Part shown: positions 8,014 to 16,278 of the stretch, piece after piece
Position numbering within the stretch: position 1 is the stretch's first letter
Layout: each line of letters begins with the position of its first letter
Virus record (IMG/VR): IMGVR_UViG_3300028809_000079
Location: 1-21,775 of that record
Length of the DNA: 21,775 bases
Origin: a virus
Direction: 5' to 3' (one strand)
The notes under the pieces: generated by a model
Seen by the model: the letters and a program-made list of their open reading frames with translations, nothing else
The model's database searches: none
What the model was told of the DNA's origin: nothing
Position numbers and translations under genes: made by a program

Positions 8014-8538
8014 GTGGCCCGGCCCGGTCTCGACGTCAGGGCACCCGAAGTCGCAGCGGTCGTCCGCGAGTTCAACGAGTCCCGCAAGCTGCTGGACAAG
8101 GAGATCCGCCGAGAGCACAAGGCGATCGCAGACGACCTCGCCGGCAAGATCAACCAGAGGTCGTCGGGCCGCAAAGGGTTCCGCACCTACGGCGGGGCAT
8201 GGGCCGGCACCGGGACGATCGCCGGGGCGAAGCTCTACCTGCGGTCCCGTGCCGGCGGCGGCGGTGCGCTCTCAGCCTTCGCCGGACGCCGCCCCCTGTC
8301 CCGCTCCGGCTGGAACAAGTCCGTCTACGTCGACGGCGTCCGCAAGCGGACCCGCCGCCTGATCCTCCCCGACAAGCCCCAGGCCCGGGAGTGGATCGGC
8401 AAGACCTACATCGTCGGCCTTCCCGGTGAAGGCCCCCACATCGTCCGAGAAGTCGCCCCCGCGGAATCGCACTCCATGGGCGAGCGGTACCTGGACGCCT
8501 ACGAACGCGCCTTGGCGAAAGTCGGGAGGGGCAAGTGA
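8014..8538 (+). CDS. basic tail-assembly-region protein, possibly HK97 gp10-like
   Basis: The 174-residue product starts at GTG 8014, with no strong ribosome site and only 4 bases after the tail tube stop. The first 50 residues form a charged helix (VVREFNESRKLLDKEIRREHKAIADDLAGKI). A Gly/Arg/Lys-rich part follows, with a C-terminal helix (GERYLDAYERALAKVGRGK). The helix-then-basic layout resembles HK97 gp10-type neck proteins. Those usually lie before the tail tube gene, however, so the position here is unusual. An unrelated minor tail protein is equally possible. The stop overlaps the next start (GTGA at 8535). Confidence 0.55.
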   Translation: MARPGLDVRAPEVAAVVREFNESRKLLDKEIRREHKAIADDLAGKINQRSSGRKGFRTYGGAWAGTGTIAGAKLYLRSRAGGGGALSAFAGRRPLSRSGWNKSVYVDGVRKRTRRLILPDKPQAREWIGKTYIVGLPGEGPHIVREVAPAESHSMGERYLDAYERALAKVGRGK

Positions 8539-8852
8539 CCGCACAGCTCACCGCCACCATCGAAGGCCAGGTGTTCCCGGTCGACGTCCTCGCCGTCACC
8601 GCACTCGACGCCCTCGTCTACGAACGGGCCACAGGCGGCATGCTCGAGGCGAAGATCGCGGAGCTCACCGAGGCGGCCAGCACCGAGGGTGCGATGCTGC
8701 GCTCGACGGACATCGCGGTCGTGAAGTGGCTGTGGGTCCGCCAGCACGTCGACCGCGACGCCGGCTTCGCGGCGGTTGTCGCCTCCGTGCCCCTGTTCCC
8801 CGTCGACCCCGCCCCTGAGACGGGGGATCCCGTCGCGCCCGGAGCCGGCTGA
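8535..8852 (+). CDS. putative tail assembly chaperone
   Basis: This is a 105-residue protein between the tube-associated genes and the tape measure, where the gpG-type chaperone is normally found. The layout is an N-terminal beta hairpin (QLTATIEGQVFPVDVLAVTALDALVYERATG), a helical middle and a Pro-rich tail. Such chaperones coat the tape measure protein during tail assembly. GGAGGG at 8525-8530 precedes the GTG start. Unlike many siphoviruses, no second, frameshift-joined extension is seen: the stop (8850-8852) directly overlaps the tape-measure ATG at 8852. The assignment rests on position and size. Confidence 0.55.
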   Translation: MTAQLTATIEGQVFPVDVLAVTALDALVYERATGGMLEAKIAELTEAASTEGAMLRSTDIAVVKWLWVRQHVDRDAGFAAVVASVPLFPVDPAPETGDPVAPGAG

Positions 8853-11086
8853 TGGCAGCGCAGAACCGGGCGCTCTCGTTCACGTTCACCACTGAAGACC
8901 AGCAGGCGCTCGCTGCGCTGCGCCGGATGGAGAAGGGGTTCAAGGGCCTCGACGTCGAGGTGGAGCGGACCCGCAAGCGGGGTCTGGACTTCGGCAACAC
9001 GATGGCCGGCCTGGCGCTCGGCGGCGCTGCGATCTTCTCGGTCAACGAGTTCGAGGAGGCCGAGGCTGGGATGCGGGCCACGGAGGCGGTGATCCGCTCC
9101 ACCGGCAACGCTGCCGAGGTCTCAGCCGAGCAGCAGGCCAAGTACGTGGACGAGCTGTCGCGCATGGCCGGCGTGGACGACGACGTCGTGAACGCCGGGG
9201 CGAACATGCTCCGCACCTTCACCGAGATCAAGGGCGAGAACTTCGGCCTCGCCCTCGGCGCCTCGCTCGACTACGCAGCGTTCAAGGGGCAGGACCTCGC
9301 CACTTCGGCGGAGATGGTCGGCAAGGCGCTGAACAACCCGCTCACCGGCATGACCAAGCTCGCGAAGGCGGGCGTCGTCTTCAACGACGAGCAGAAGGAG
9401 ACCATCAAGAACTTCATGGAGGTCGGCGACGTCGCCTCCGCGCAGAAGGTCATCCTCGACGAGCTGGAGAAGGAGTACGGCGGCCAGGCGGAGGCGGCCG
9501 CCACCGCCTCCGGCCGGATGAAGGTCGCCTTCGGTGAAGCGGGCGAAGCGGCCGGCGAGGTGCTGGCCCCGGCCCTGGAGCTGGGCGCCGACGTCGCCAC
9601 CAAGGCTGCTGCCGCCTTCGGCTCACTGCCGGCCCCCCTGCGGACCGCGACGGTCGGCGCAGTCGGCCTGGCCTACGCCGGCCCCAAGATGGCCGAAGGA
9701 CTCGGCACCGCCAAGACGATGGCGGTCGAAGCTGCGTCCACCCTCAAGGACTTGGCGCTCCAGGGGCGCGAGGCTGCCAAGAACCTCATCGTCCCGAAGT
9801 CTGCGGTCGAGGGGCTCGGCAGTGCCGACGTCGCCACGACCAACCTGAGTTCGTCGCTCGCCACCACGGTCGGGACCACCGCCGCGGCAGGTGGAGCGCT
9901 GGTCGCGCTCGGCGCCGTCACGTTTGCCTGGGCCGAGAAGCAGCAGAAGGCCGCAGCTGAGGCAGCACGGCTCGACGCTGCGATCCAGTCCCTTCGCGAT
10001 ACGGCGGTGCAGACGAACCGGAGCGTGTCCGAGGTGTTCCGGGACACGCTCGCTGAGCGGATCTCGTCGAACTCGATGGCGACCGAGCAGTGGGAGATCA
10101 ACGCCGCAGAACTCACGCGGGCCATCGAAGGCGGGAGCGACTCGTTCGACCGCTACCAGATGGCGATGGTCGACGCCGAGGTGGCGAGCGGCGGAGGTGC
10201 CCGCAGCGCCGTCGAGCTCGGAGGGTTCCTCAAGCAGCTGCAGAAGGAGTACCTCGGTGCGGCCGACTCGGTGACCGAGTACCGCAACGTCGAGGAGGAC
10301 CTCGAGGCCGATCGGAACGTCACGATTGCGTCGATCGGCGACCAGACCCGCAGCGTCGGCGACCTGACCGACGAGATCATGGACCAGGTCGACGCCACCC
10401 GCGACCTGAACGACGAGATGCAGGAGACCATCGACCTCACCTACTCGTCGATTGACGCTCGCCTCGCTGCGATGTCGGCGAACGATGCGGTGCGCGACGC
10501 CCAGCAGGCGCTCACCGACGCCCGGAAGGAGGGCGACCCGCTCCAGATCGAGCGTCGCGAGCGGGATCTGACCGAGGCGATCCTGCGCGGCGTCCAAGCA
10601 ACCGACGAAGCCGCCCGGAGCGCGGCCGAGCTGCGGGGTGAGACCTACGGCGCGGCCGAGTCGACGCTGATCCAGAAGCAGCGGCTCGAAGAACTGATGC
10701 GTCAGACCGGCTTCACGTCGGATGAGCTCGAGTACCTCGGCGCCATGCTCGACAACGCCGCCACCGAGCGGACCGTGACGCTCAACACGGCTGAGGCTCA
10801 GGCGAACATCGACAAGCTGCTCGCCTCGATCAACGCCACGATCGAGGGCATCGGCCTGCTCTCCGGGATCGGCGGCGATCTGATCGCCCAGGGCGTCGAA
10901 GGCGTCCTCGCCAACCTCAACCCGGACCGGCCGAACGGGGGCGGCAACGTCCGCACCTCGAACGCCCGTGGCCCGGTCATGCAGGTCGAGAACCTCAACG
11001 TGGGCAACGGCGTCGGCCTGCGGGACCTCCAGATGGAGATGCGCCGGGCCGAGCAGCGAGCCGCCAGGAAGGTGCTGGCGGCATGA
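8852..11086 (+). CDS. tape measure protein
   Basis: The 744-residue product sets tail length and probably helps DNA entry. The N-terminus is a coiled-coil start with a hydrophobic segment at about 47-64 (GNTMAGLALGGAAIFSV). The conserved tape-measure core follows at about 70-215 (EAGMRATEAVIRSTGN, then AMVGKAL-like and LNNPLTGMTKLAKAGV). Further membrane-type segments lie at about 265-280 and 340-360 (AAAGGALVALGAVTFAWAE). Long heptad-like helices occupy about 360-640, and a last hydrophobic stretch lies near 655-690. By the usual rule of about 1.5 angstrom per residue the tail would be around 110 nm. It is joined to the chaperone by TGATG and to the next gene by ATGA. Confidence 0.92.
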   Translation: MAAQNRALSFTFTTEDQQALAALRRMEKGFKGLDVEVERTRKRGLDFGNTMAGLALGGAAIFSVNEFEEAEAGMRATEAVIRSTGNAAEVSAEQQAKYVDELSRMAGVDDDVVNAGANMLRTFTEIKGENFGLALGASLDYAAFKGQDLATSAEMVGKALNNPLTGMTKLAKAGVVFNDEQKETIKNFMEVGDVASAQKVILDELEKEYGGQAEAAATASGRMKVAFGEAGEAAGEVLAPALELGADVATKAAAAFGSLPAPLRTATVGAVGLAYAGPKMAEGLGTAKTMAVEAASTLKDLALQGREAAKNLIVPKSAVEGLGSADVATTNLSSSLATTVGTTAAAGGALVALGAVTFAWAEKQQKAAAEAARLDAAIQSLRDTAVQTNRSVSEVFRDTLAERISSNSMATEQWEINAAELTRAIEGGSDSFDRYQMAMVDAEVASGGGARSAVELGGFLKQLQKEYLGAADSVTEYRNVEEDLEADRNVTIASIGDQTRSVGDLTDEIMDQVDATRDLNDEMQETIDLTYSSIDARLAAMSANDAVRDAQQALTDARKEGDPLQIERRERDLTEAILRGVQATDEAARSAAELRGETYGAAESTLIQKQRLEELMRQTGFTSDELEYLGAMLDNAATERTVTLNTAEAQANIDKLLASINATIEGIGLLSGIGGDLIAQGVEGVLANLNPDRPNGGGNVRTSNARGPVMQVENLNVGNGVGLRDLQMEMRRAEQRAARKVLAA

Positions 11087-11907
11087 CCGAGCAGATCTAC
11101 CACCAGTTCAACGGCCTGGTGTTCGGCTACAAGCCGGGCGACCCGTACGCCTTCGGGCTGTCTGGCGGCGACGGTCTCGAGGACACGTCCATGACCGACG
11201 GGATCCTCCCTCCACGGGGTGCCGATGGGCGTGGCATCGCTCCGATGTGGGCGGACCCGGGCGGGTGGGTCACGGAACTGACGATCCATGAAGGCGACCC
11301 CGGGGTGTGGGCGGAACGCCGCGACGCCCTCCGCGCCGGGACGTCGCCGGTGCTCGACCGGTCCACCGAACTGCCCTACGACATGGTCTACAACGACGAG
11401 GACGTGCGGACCCGGTTCGGGCGCCCCGGCCGCCGGATCATCCCGACGAACGAGCAGTACCTAGTGCGCCGGGTCCTCGACGCACAGATCGCGTTCACCG
11501 CGTCGGACCCGTACACCTACGGCCCCGACACCGAGTCCGACCCGCTCAGTGCAGGCGACACGCTCCCCATGGACTCCACCGGCTGGGCGTTCTCGCAGCG
11601 GTGGACGTGGGTGGTCCAAGGGCCGGCGACCCGGCCGCAGATCGCCCTCACCGTGGACGGGTTCGACGACCAGATCCTCCGCTACAACGGCACCGTCTCC
11701 GGCGGGTCGGAACTGCGGGTGGAGTCCACGCCGAACGGGCTCGTCACCACGCTCGACGGGGTCAACGTCTTCGGCTCGTTCGACGGCGGCACCGGAGTCG
11801 AACTGCCCGGGTTCTTCTCGATCCCGCCCGGTGAGCAGGTCCTCCTCTACGACAACGCCGGTGGTGCTGGGACCAGCGTGTTCACCTGGCGGACGGCGAT
11901 GTACTGA
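11083..11907 (+). CDS. putative distal tail (Dit-like) protein
   Basis: The 274-residue product directly follows the tape measure, the usual place for Dit. It starts with a short strand pair (IYHQFNGLVFGYKPGDPYAFGL), then an acidic and Gly-rich belt. A Dit-like hinge (PYDMVYNDEDVRTRFGRPG and VRRVLDAQIAFTASDPYTYG) precedes a beta-sandwich C-terminal part (about 180-274). The phrase 'aDPYtYg' and the C-terminal galectin-like sandwich are typical of siphovirus tail components. Dit forms a hexamer that joins the tube to the Tal hub. Start and stop overlap neighbours by 4 bases and 1 base. The broad role is likely; the exact family was not testable. Confidence 0.7.
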   Translation: MTEQIYHQFNGLVFGYKPGDPYAFGLSGGDGLEDTSMTDGILPPRGADGRGIAPMWADPGGWVTELTIHEGDPGVWAERRDALRAGTSPVLDRSTELPYDMVYNDEDVRTRFGRPGRRIIPTNEQYLVRRVLDAQIAFTASDPYTYGPDTESDPLSAGDTLPMDSTGWAFSQRWTWVVQGPATRPQIALTVDGFDDQILRYNGTVSGGSELRVESTPNGLVTTLDGVNVFGSFDGGTGVELPGFFSIPPGEQVLLYDNAGGAGTSVFTWRTAMY

Positions 11908-13541
11908 TGGTCGACCCGCTGATCCCCGACGCACCAGCACGGGTTCTGCTCCCGGCCCGGGCCCGCATCCGCGTCGTCCCCGGTGCAGCGCGGATCCTGG
12001 CCCGGCCGTCGATCCCGGTGGTGTACCCGCAGGGCCACGACGATCGGCTCCTGATCGTCGAGGCCGTCACCGAACGGCGGCTCGCGGAGGTGCGCGGGGC
12101 GTCGGTCGAGAAGCCGTCGTGGGTTCTCAACGGCGTCGGGTCGCTCGACTTCACCTGCTCGGCGTGGGACGACGCCATGGACCAGCTCGTCACCCCCGAC
12201 ACCGTCGTGGACGGCGCCGGCGTGATGCGGCTCATCGGCCGCGAGGTCCAGTTCTGGCGTGACGGCGTCCTGCGCTGGGCCGGTCCGCCCATCACCGGGA
12301 ACCCGGTCATGGACGGAACCGTGTCGTTCGCGTGCAAGGACCTCGGCTGGCACATCTACCGCAAGTTCTTCGGTGCAGCCGAGCGGCGCGACCAACTGCA
12401 CGGGATCGGGTCGATGGACGTCTCCGGTCTGCCTGGGTGGACGCTCGCCGGGTCGGCGTCGAAGGCACGGGACACGGTCGACAAGGCCCGCGGTGCCGGG
12501 TCGATGGTGCTCTCCGGCAACGGGGCGGTGACCGCATCGTTCTCGCTGCCCGCCCGCCCGATCGCCCCACCCGTCCACCTCACCGCTATGGCGAAGATCC
12601 CCGCCGGGACCAGCACCGGGACCGGGATCATGACGATCGCCGTCTACACCTCCACCGGGGAACTGGTCGACCAGGCCTCCGCTGTGGTGGACGAGTCCAC
12701 CGAGTTCGGCGGCTGGCAGCGGTTCTCCACCTACGCCGGATCACGCAACGGCGTTGACCTGACCGTGACGGTCACGCTCTGGTCGCCCGGTGACCACGGG
12801 GCCACCAAGTTCGACGACGTCCGGGCGCTCGAGAACAACACCACCGGCTCGCCGGTCGGAGGCGACGACCTGGTCCGCCACATCGAGTCCGGCCTGCGCC
12901 ACGTCCAGTCCGGCGAAGGGCAGGGGCCGGGGTTCGGGTTCGGGTTCCGCATCATCGACTTCACCGGCAAGGTCGAGGTCCTCGGCGAGCGGCACCTGAA
13001 CCACGCTCAGTTCTCCGACTTCCTCTCCCGGTACACGTCCCGCGAGGACGGGTTGGACTGGAAGATCGACCCGCTCACCCGGGAGATGGTGGTCGGCCCG
13101 CGGATCGGTGTCGACCACCAGCACGTCACCCTCCACGACCGCAGCGTCCAGGCCGGCGGGTGGACGCACGACGAGTCGAAGATCGCCGCCAAGGTGGTCG
13201 TCCCCGGCGACTCGGACGGCAACGGCGTCGACCGGCCCGAGGGCGGTTACCTCGACGCGTCGAACACGGCCGGGCTGGTCTACGACGAGTTCTTCCAGCC
13301 GCCCGACGGGACCCCGCTGTCCGCCCTGGATCCGATGGCGAAGCAGCGGCACGCAACGGTCTCGCAGCCGCAGGTGTCCCTCGACTCGATGGCGGTCTCC
13401 GATGACCTGCTCGGCATCGTCAACCCGGGCGACACCGTGCCGTCGACGCTGCGGATCGGGAAGTTCCGGCTTCCCGGCAACCGTGTCCGCATCGGGGAGG
13501 TCGCCTTGGACATCGAGGCCGGTCAGCTGGAGCTCGTCTGA
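11907..13541 (+). CDS. putative tail-tip hub (Tal-like) protein with inserted sugar-binding-type domain
   Basis: The product has 544 residues. Residues 45-165 have the hub-type opening (VEAVTERRLAEV, LDFTCSAWDDA, REVQFWRDGVLRWAGPP), seen in tail-tip hub/Gp37-like proteins. Residues about 170-310 read as a separate jelly-roll, carbohydrate-binding-like insert: MTIAVYTSTGELV, GGWQRFSTY, then VTVTLWSPGD and TKFDDVRAL, a common carbohydrate-binding-module pattern. The hub fold resumes at about 315-544 (GGDDLVRHIESGL, FSDFLSRYTSREDGLDWKID). The C-terminus ends in strands. It would sit at the tail end and may bind host wall sugars through the insert. The hub and the insert are both pattern-based calls, not family searches. 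Confidence 0.7.
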   Translation: MVDPLIPDAPARVLLPARARIRVVPGAARILARPSIPVVYPQGHDDRLLIVEAVTERRLAEVRGASVEKPSWVLNGVGSLDFTCSAWDDAMDQLVTPDTVVDGAGVMRLIGREVQFWRDGVLRWAGPPITGNPVMDGTVSFACKDLGWHIYRKFFGAAERRDQLHGIGSMDVSGLPGWTLAGSASKARDTVDKARGAGSMVLSGNGAVTASFSLPARPIAPPVHLTAMAKIPAGTSTGTGIMTIAVYTSTGELVDQASAVVDESTEFGGWQRFSTYAGSRNGVDLTVTVTLWSPGDHGATKFDDVRALENNTTGSPVGGDDLVRHIESGLRHVQSGEGQGPGFGFGFRIIDFTGKVEVLGERHLNHAQFSDFLSRYTSREDGLDWKIDPLTREMVVGPRIGVDHQHVTLHDRSVQAGGWTHDESKIAAKVVVPGDSDGNGVDRPEGGYLDASNTAGLVYDEFFQPPDGTPLSALDPMAKQRHATVSQPQVSLDSMAVSDDLLGIVNPGDTVPSTLRIGKFRLPGNRVRIGEVALDIEAGQLELV

Positions 13542-14056
13542 TGGCGCCGCGCATCCCGATGCCGCCGAAGCCGAGCGACCGTGACGACCTACTCGCCGAC
13601 CACGAGAGGGAGAAGCGCCGGCAGCAGCGGCCCGTTGCCCCGAAGGGACAGGACCGGCCGCTGATCCTGCCGACTGTCCGGGTCTCGGGCACCGTCGCCA
13701 ACAACGGCACGATGGACGTCGACGGCCTGCAGCCCGGTCACCTCTACGCCATCCACATCAACGTGCACTGGGAGGGGACCCAGACCCCGCACACGTACGG
13801 CACCACCACCGGCGGGGTGGCTGTGCCGCCGGTGTTCTACGGCGAGATCACGTTCGGATCCGGTGCCCACGTGAGGGACAAGCGGATCGTGTCCTACGCC
13901 GGGGCCTCGTCGATCGACGGCTACACGGTGTCCGGCTTCTACGAGGCCGGCGAAGGCCTGTACGTCCAGGCTCGGGCGTTCCCGCCCACCTTCTACCCGA
14001 CGACCATCACCTGCGACCTGAACTTCACCGCCCACCACCTGCGGCCGCTCGCATGA
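13541..14056 (+). CDS. tail-tip associated beta-sandwich protein, unknown function
   Basis: The product has 171 residues. Residues 1-45 are a charged, basic, probably flexible N-terminus (MAPRIPMPPKPSDRDDLLADHEREKRRQQ). Residues 50-171 alternate strands and turns with many aromatics (HLYAIHINVHWEG, PPVFYGEITFG, SGFYEAGEGLYVQARAFPPTFYPT), which suggests a beta-sandwich. It is joined to the hub gene by TGATG and lies before the putative receptor-binding protein, so a minor tail or fibre-anchoring role is likely. I do not recognise a family. Confidence 0.6.
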   Translation: MAPRIPMPPKPSDRDDLLADHEREKRRQQRPVAPKGQDRPLILPTVRVSGTVANNGTMDVDGLQPGHLYAIHINVHWEGTQTPHTYGTTTGGVAVPPVFYGEITFGSGAHVRDKRIVSYAGASSIDGYTVSGFYEAGEGLYVQARAFPPTFYPTTITCDLNFTAHHLRPLA

Positions 14057-14071
14057 TCCCCGGAGGCACGC

Positions 14072-15091
14072 ATGCCTGACGTCGAGATGTTCACCTTCCG
14101 CGCCACCGAGGGCGGCTTGCAGGGCTTCGGCGCCTCCACGCTCAAGGTCGCCGTGTTCGACGCCACGGTGATCGACAACGACAACCCGGCCATCACCGTG
14201 ATCGGCGACCTCACCGGCGAGATCACCGGCGGCACCTACGCCCGAACCGGGCTCACCGGAGTCTCCTGGGACACGTCCGGCGCAGTCCCAGGCCTGCGAG
14301 CCGACAACGTCACGATCGAAGGCATCGACACCGCCGAGGCCGCCCACATCGTGGTCTACGAGGACGCCACCGACGCAGTGGTGAGCGGGCTCCGCTTCAC
14401 GCCCGTGGCGATCACCGGCGACCTCCCGGTCCAGTGGCCCGGCGGGTACATCGCCACCGTGGAGAAGGGCGGCGAGATCCCCGACCCCACCGTGGGCGAC
14501 GCCGGCAAGGTCATCACGGTCGGCGATGATGGCAGCTACGAATTGGCGGAACCCTCCGGCGGCGGGTCCAGCGGTGAGATCCTCGACTTCGAGCCCGTCC
14601 TGCTCAACGGCTGGGGTAGCCCGGTCGACCTGAACGGCGGTTACACCTACGGCCGCTACCAGATGGTCACCGAGTCGCTGTGCTGGTTCGAGGCGTGGGT
14701 CGACATCAACGCCGGAGGCACCCCCGCCACCGGGACGGGGCCGTTCATCTTCCTGCTGCCCAAGCCCGTGAAGCAGGAGCCGCCCATCGGCGGCCGCCCA
14801 GTGCTGCGGACCGTCGGCGACGTCGTGGCCGTGCGGGGCACGCCGACGTCGAACACCGGAAAGTGCCGGGGCGCGGTCACCGGCGGCGACCTGTCCACGG
14901 CGTTCGGTGCACCTCCCGGGACCGTCGCCCCCCAGGCGTGCATCTTCGACAACGTCACCTCCGACATCGACGAGGAGGCCCAGTCGTTCGGGTGGACGAC
15001 CCCGCCCTCGGGCGACGGGTTCCCGTTCGACTGGTGCGTCGACGCCACGTTCCTGAAGTTCACCGGCACGTACGAGATCGAACCCGACTGA
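14072..15091 (+). CDS. putative receptor-binding / tail fibre protein
   Basis: The product has 339 residues. Residues 1-130 are strand-rich with acidic turns, a repeated-looking fibre shoulder. Residues 140-160 (DPTVGDAGKVITVGDDGSYEL) match the short peptide pattern that often precedes fibre tip domains. A Gly/Ser linker follows at 162-168. The C-terminal domain at 170-339 (LNGWGSPVDLNGGYTYGRYQM...WFEAWVDINAGG... GPFIFLLPKPV) is a beta-sandwich of the sort that ends phage fibres and binds host surface. GGAGG at 14062-14066 precedes the ATG by 5 bases. It is the last tail gene before the lysis cassette, a typical position. The host ligand is unknown. Confidence 0.68.
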   Translation: MPDVEMFTFRATEGGLQGFGASTLKVAVFDATVIDNDNPAITVIGDLTGEITGGTYARTGLTGVSWDTSGAVPGLRADNVTIEGIDTAEAAHIVVYEDATDAVVSGLRFTPVAITGDLPVQWPGGYIATVEKGGEIPDPTVGDAGKVITVGDDGSYELAEPSGGGSSGEILDFEPVLLNGWGSPVDLNGGYTYGRYQMVTESLCWFEAWVDINAGGTPATGTGPFIFLLPKPVKQEPPIGGRPVLRTVGDVVAVRGTPTSNTGKCRGAVTGGDLSTAFGAPPGTVAPQACIFDNVTSDIDEEAQSFGWTTPPSGDGFPFDWCVDATFLKFTGTYEIEPD

Positions 15092-15116
15092 TCCCACCCG
15101 ACCTGAGGAGGTCGCC

Positions 15117-15299
15117 ATGCTCACCCCCGAGATCCGCAAGGCCATCTACGCCCTCGTCGCCGCCGTACTGGTGCTGCTGTCCGTCTTCCAACTGGTGGAC
15201 GACTCGCAGTCCGCAGCGGTGCTGGACGTGGTCGACAAGCTGCTCGCCGCGCTGGCGCTCCTGCTCGCCTTCCGCAACGTCAAGCCCGCCGAGGGCTGA
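15117..15299 (+). CDS. holin-like membrane protein
   Basis: The product has 60 residues and two hydrophobic helices: about 9-26 (AIYALVAAVLVLLSVFQL) and about 34-52 (AVLDVVDKLLAALALLLAF). A short polar loop separates them, and it ends in a short charged tail (RNVKPAEG). That size and pattern fit small class II holins, which open the host membrane so that the amidase can reach the wall. The opening TPEIRKAIYALVAA is of a type found in actinophage holins. GAGGAGG at 15105-15111 precedes the ATG by 5 bases. It is the first gene of the lysis cassette and lies 204 bases before the following gene's stop region. Another membrane protein of the cassette could be the true holin. Confidence 0.7.
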   Translation: MLTPEIRKAIYALVAAVLVLLSVFQLVDDSQSAAVLDVVDKLLAALALLLAFRNVKPAEG

Positions 15300-15302
15300 C
15301 CA

Positions 15303-15512
15303 GTGGACGCGCTGCCGCCCGGCGCCCAGGTGGCTCTGTACCTCGACGGCCAGATGATGTATCGGGGCGTGTTCATCGGCGCTGACGCCGCCACAGGCGA
15401 GTGGTCGATGGAGGTGTGGCCCCGTCCCGCCAAGGCGCCCGTGCGCCCGGCATCGGACCACTGGTCCATCGGCTGGCGCTGGCGCCTCCGCCTGTGGGGG
15501 TGGTGGCGATGA
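15303..15512 (+). CDS. small lysis-cassette protein with a Trp/Arg-rich C-terminus
   Basis: The product has 69 residues, starting at GTG 15303, with GAGGG at 15291-15295 and a 7-base spacer. The first 45 residues are beta-like (AQVALYLDGQMMYRGVFIG). The last 16 residues (WSIGWRWRLRLWGWWR) hold six Trp and four Arg, an unusual membrane-interface composition. The stop overlaps the amidase ATG (ATGA), so the two are probably co-translated. It resembles no family I know. Because it fills the gap between holin-like and amidase genes exactly, it is more likely real than chance. A membrane-active helper of lysis is an inference only. Confidence 0.6.
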   Translation: MDALPPGAQVALYLDGQMMYRGVFIGADAATGEWSMEVWPRPAKAPVRPASDHWSIGWRWRLRLWGWWR

Positions 15513-16273
15513 CCCTCTGCCCGTTCGCCACACACCGGCTCCTCCCCGAGTCCACGACGCAGCCGCACATCACCCCGCGCATCGCGATCCTCCACTCCGC
15601 CGCAGGGCGCGGCTCCCTCTACGGCTGGTTCAAGGACAACTCGTCGCTCGAGTCCCACTTCTGGGTCTCCGACGAGGGCCTGATCGAGCAGTACATGGAC
15701 ACCAACCGGCGAGCCGACGCCAACCGGAACGCCAACGCCTACGCCGTGTCGATCGAGACCGAGTCGTCCCCGCAAGCCACCGAGCGGTGGACCCCAGCGC
15801 AGGCCGCAGCGATCACCCGGCTCCTCGACTGGCTCTGCCGCGAGCACCCCGACATCGAGCGCCAGCAGTGCGACCGCCCCGACGGATCGGGGATCGGCTG
15901 GCACACGATGTGGGGGTCGCCCTCGCCGTGGACGCCGGTCGCCAAGTCGTGCCCGGGCCCGGCCCGGATCCCGCAGGCCCGAGACGAGATCATCCCCGCC
16001 GTCATCGCGGCGGGTTCCCCTTCCGAACCCAAGGAGTGGTCCGACATGGCTACCGAAGCAGAGGTGAAGGCCGCCGTGAAGGCCGGCGTCAAGGAGGCGC
16101 TGGCCGAGGAGGCGAAGAACAAGACCAAGGGGTCGCTCGGCTACATGCTGCGCGGCATCAGCCGCGCCGTCCTCGAACCGGTCGAGCCGAAGGAAGGCTC
16201 CAAGCCCAACGCCTTCCAGCAGCTCCGCGAGCAGGGCCGGCAGATCAAGTCCGCCATCGGCAACAAGGGCTGA
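15509..16273 (+). CDS. N-acetylmuramoyl-L-alanine amidase endolysin
   Basis: The 254-residue product cuts the amide bond between muramic acid and the stem peptide of host peptidoglycan. The amidase_2-type domain covers about 1-160. Likely zinc ligands are His29 (AILHSAAG), His132 (GWHTMWG) and Cys148 (KSCPGPARIPQA), the T7-lysozyme-type triad. ESHFWV at 48-53 is another family block. After a Pro/Ser/Glu linker (about 165-178), residues 180-254 form a charged helical tail (ATEAEVKAAVKAGVKEALAEEAKNK, then GYMLRGISRAVLEP), a candidate wall-targeting part. It has no signal peptide, so release depends on the holin. The start overlaps the previous stop. An in-frame internal start is described separately. 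Confidence 0.93.
   Translation: MTLCPFATHRLLPESTTQPHITPRIAILHSAAGRGSLYGWFKDNSSLESHFWVSDEGLIEQYMDTNRRADANRNANAYAVSIETESSPQATERWTPAQAAAITRLLDWLCREHPDIERQQCDRPDGSGIGWHTMWGSPSPWTPVAKSCPGPARIPQARDEIIPAVIAAGSPSEPKEWSDMATEAEVKAAVKAGVKEALAEEAKNKTKGSLGYMLRGISRAVLEPVEPKEGSKPNAFQQLREQGRQIKSAIGNKG
16031..16048 (+). promoter_or_regulatory. possible internal ribosome site and start inside the endolysin
   Basis: AAGGAG at 16031-16036 lies 9 bases before an in-frame ATG at 16046 (residue 180), exactly where the linker ends and the C-terminal helical part begins. It could yield a separate 75-residue product of that part, as some endolysins are known to do. This is an inference from sequence only. Confidence 0.35.
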
Positions 16274-16278
16274 CGTGG

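Noticed and set aside
8426-8852. Programmed frameshift extending the chaperone-like gene
   Set aside because: The alternative frames give Arg/His-rich sequence, no clear slippery heptamer was found, and the tape measure starts at the stop.
12930-12950. Short tandem GGTTCG repeat
   Set aside because: It only encodes a Gly-Phe run in the hub protein; no sign of a functional repeat array.
13589-15145. Leftward open frame (518 codons) opposite tail-tip genes
   Set aside because: No motif or ribosome site. The rightward frames carry coherent tail proteins.
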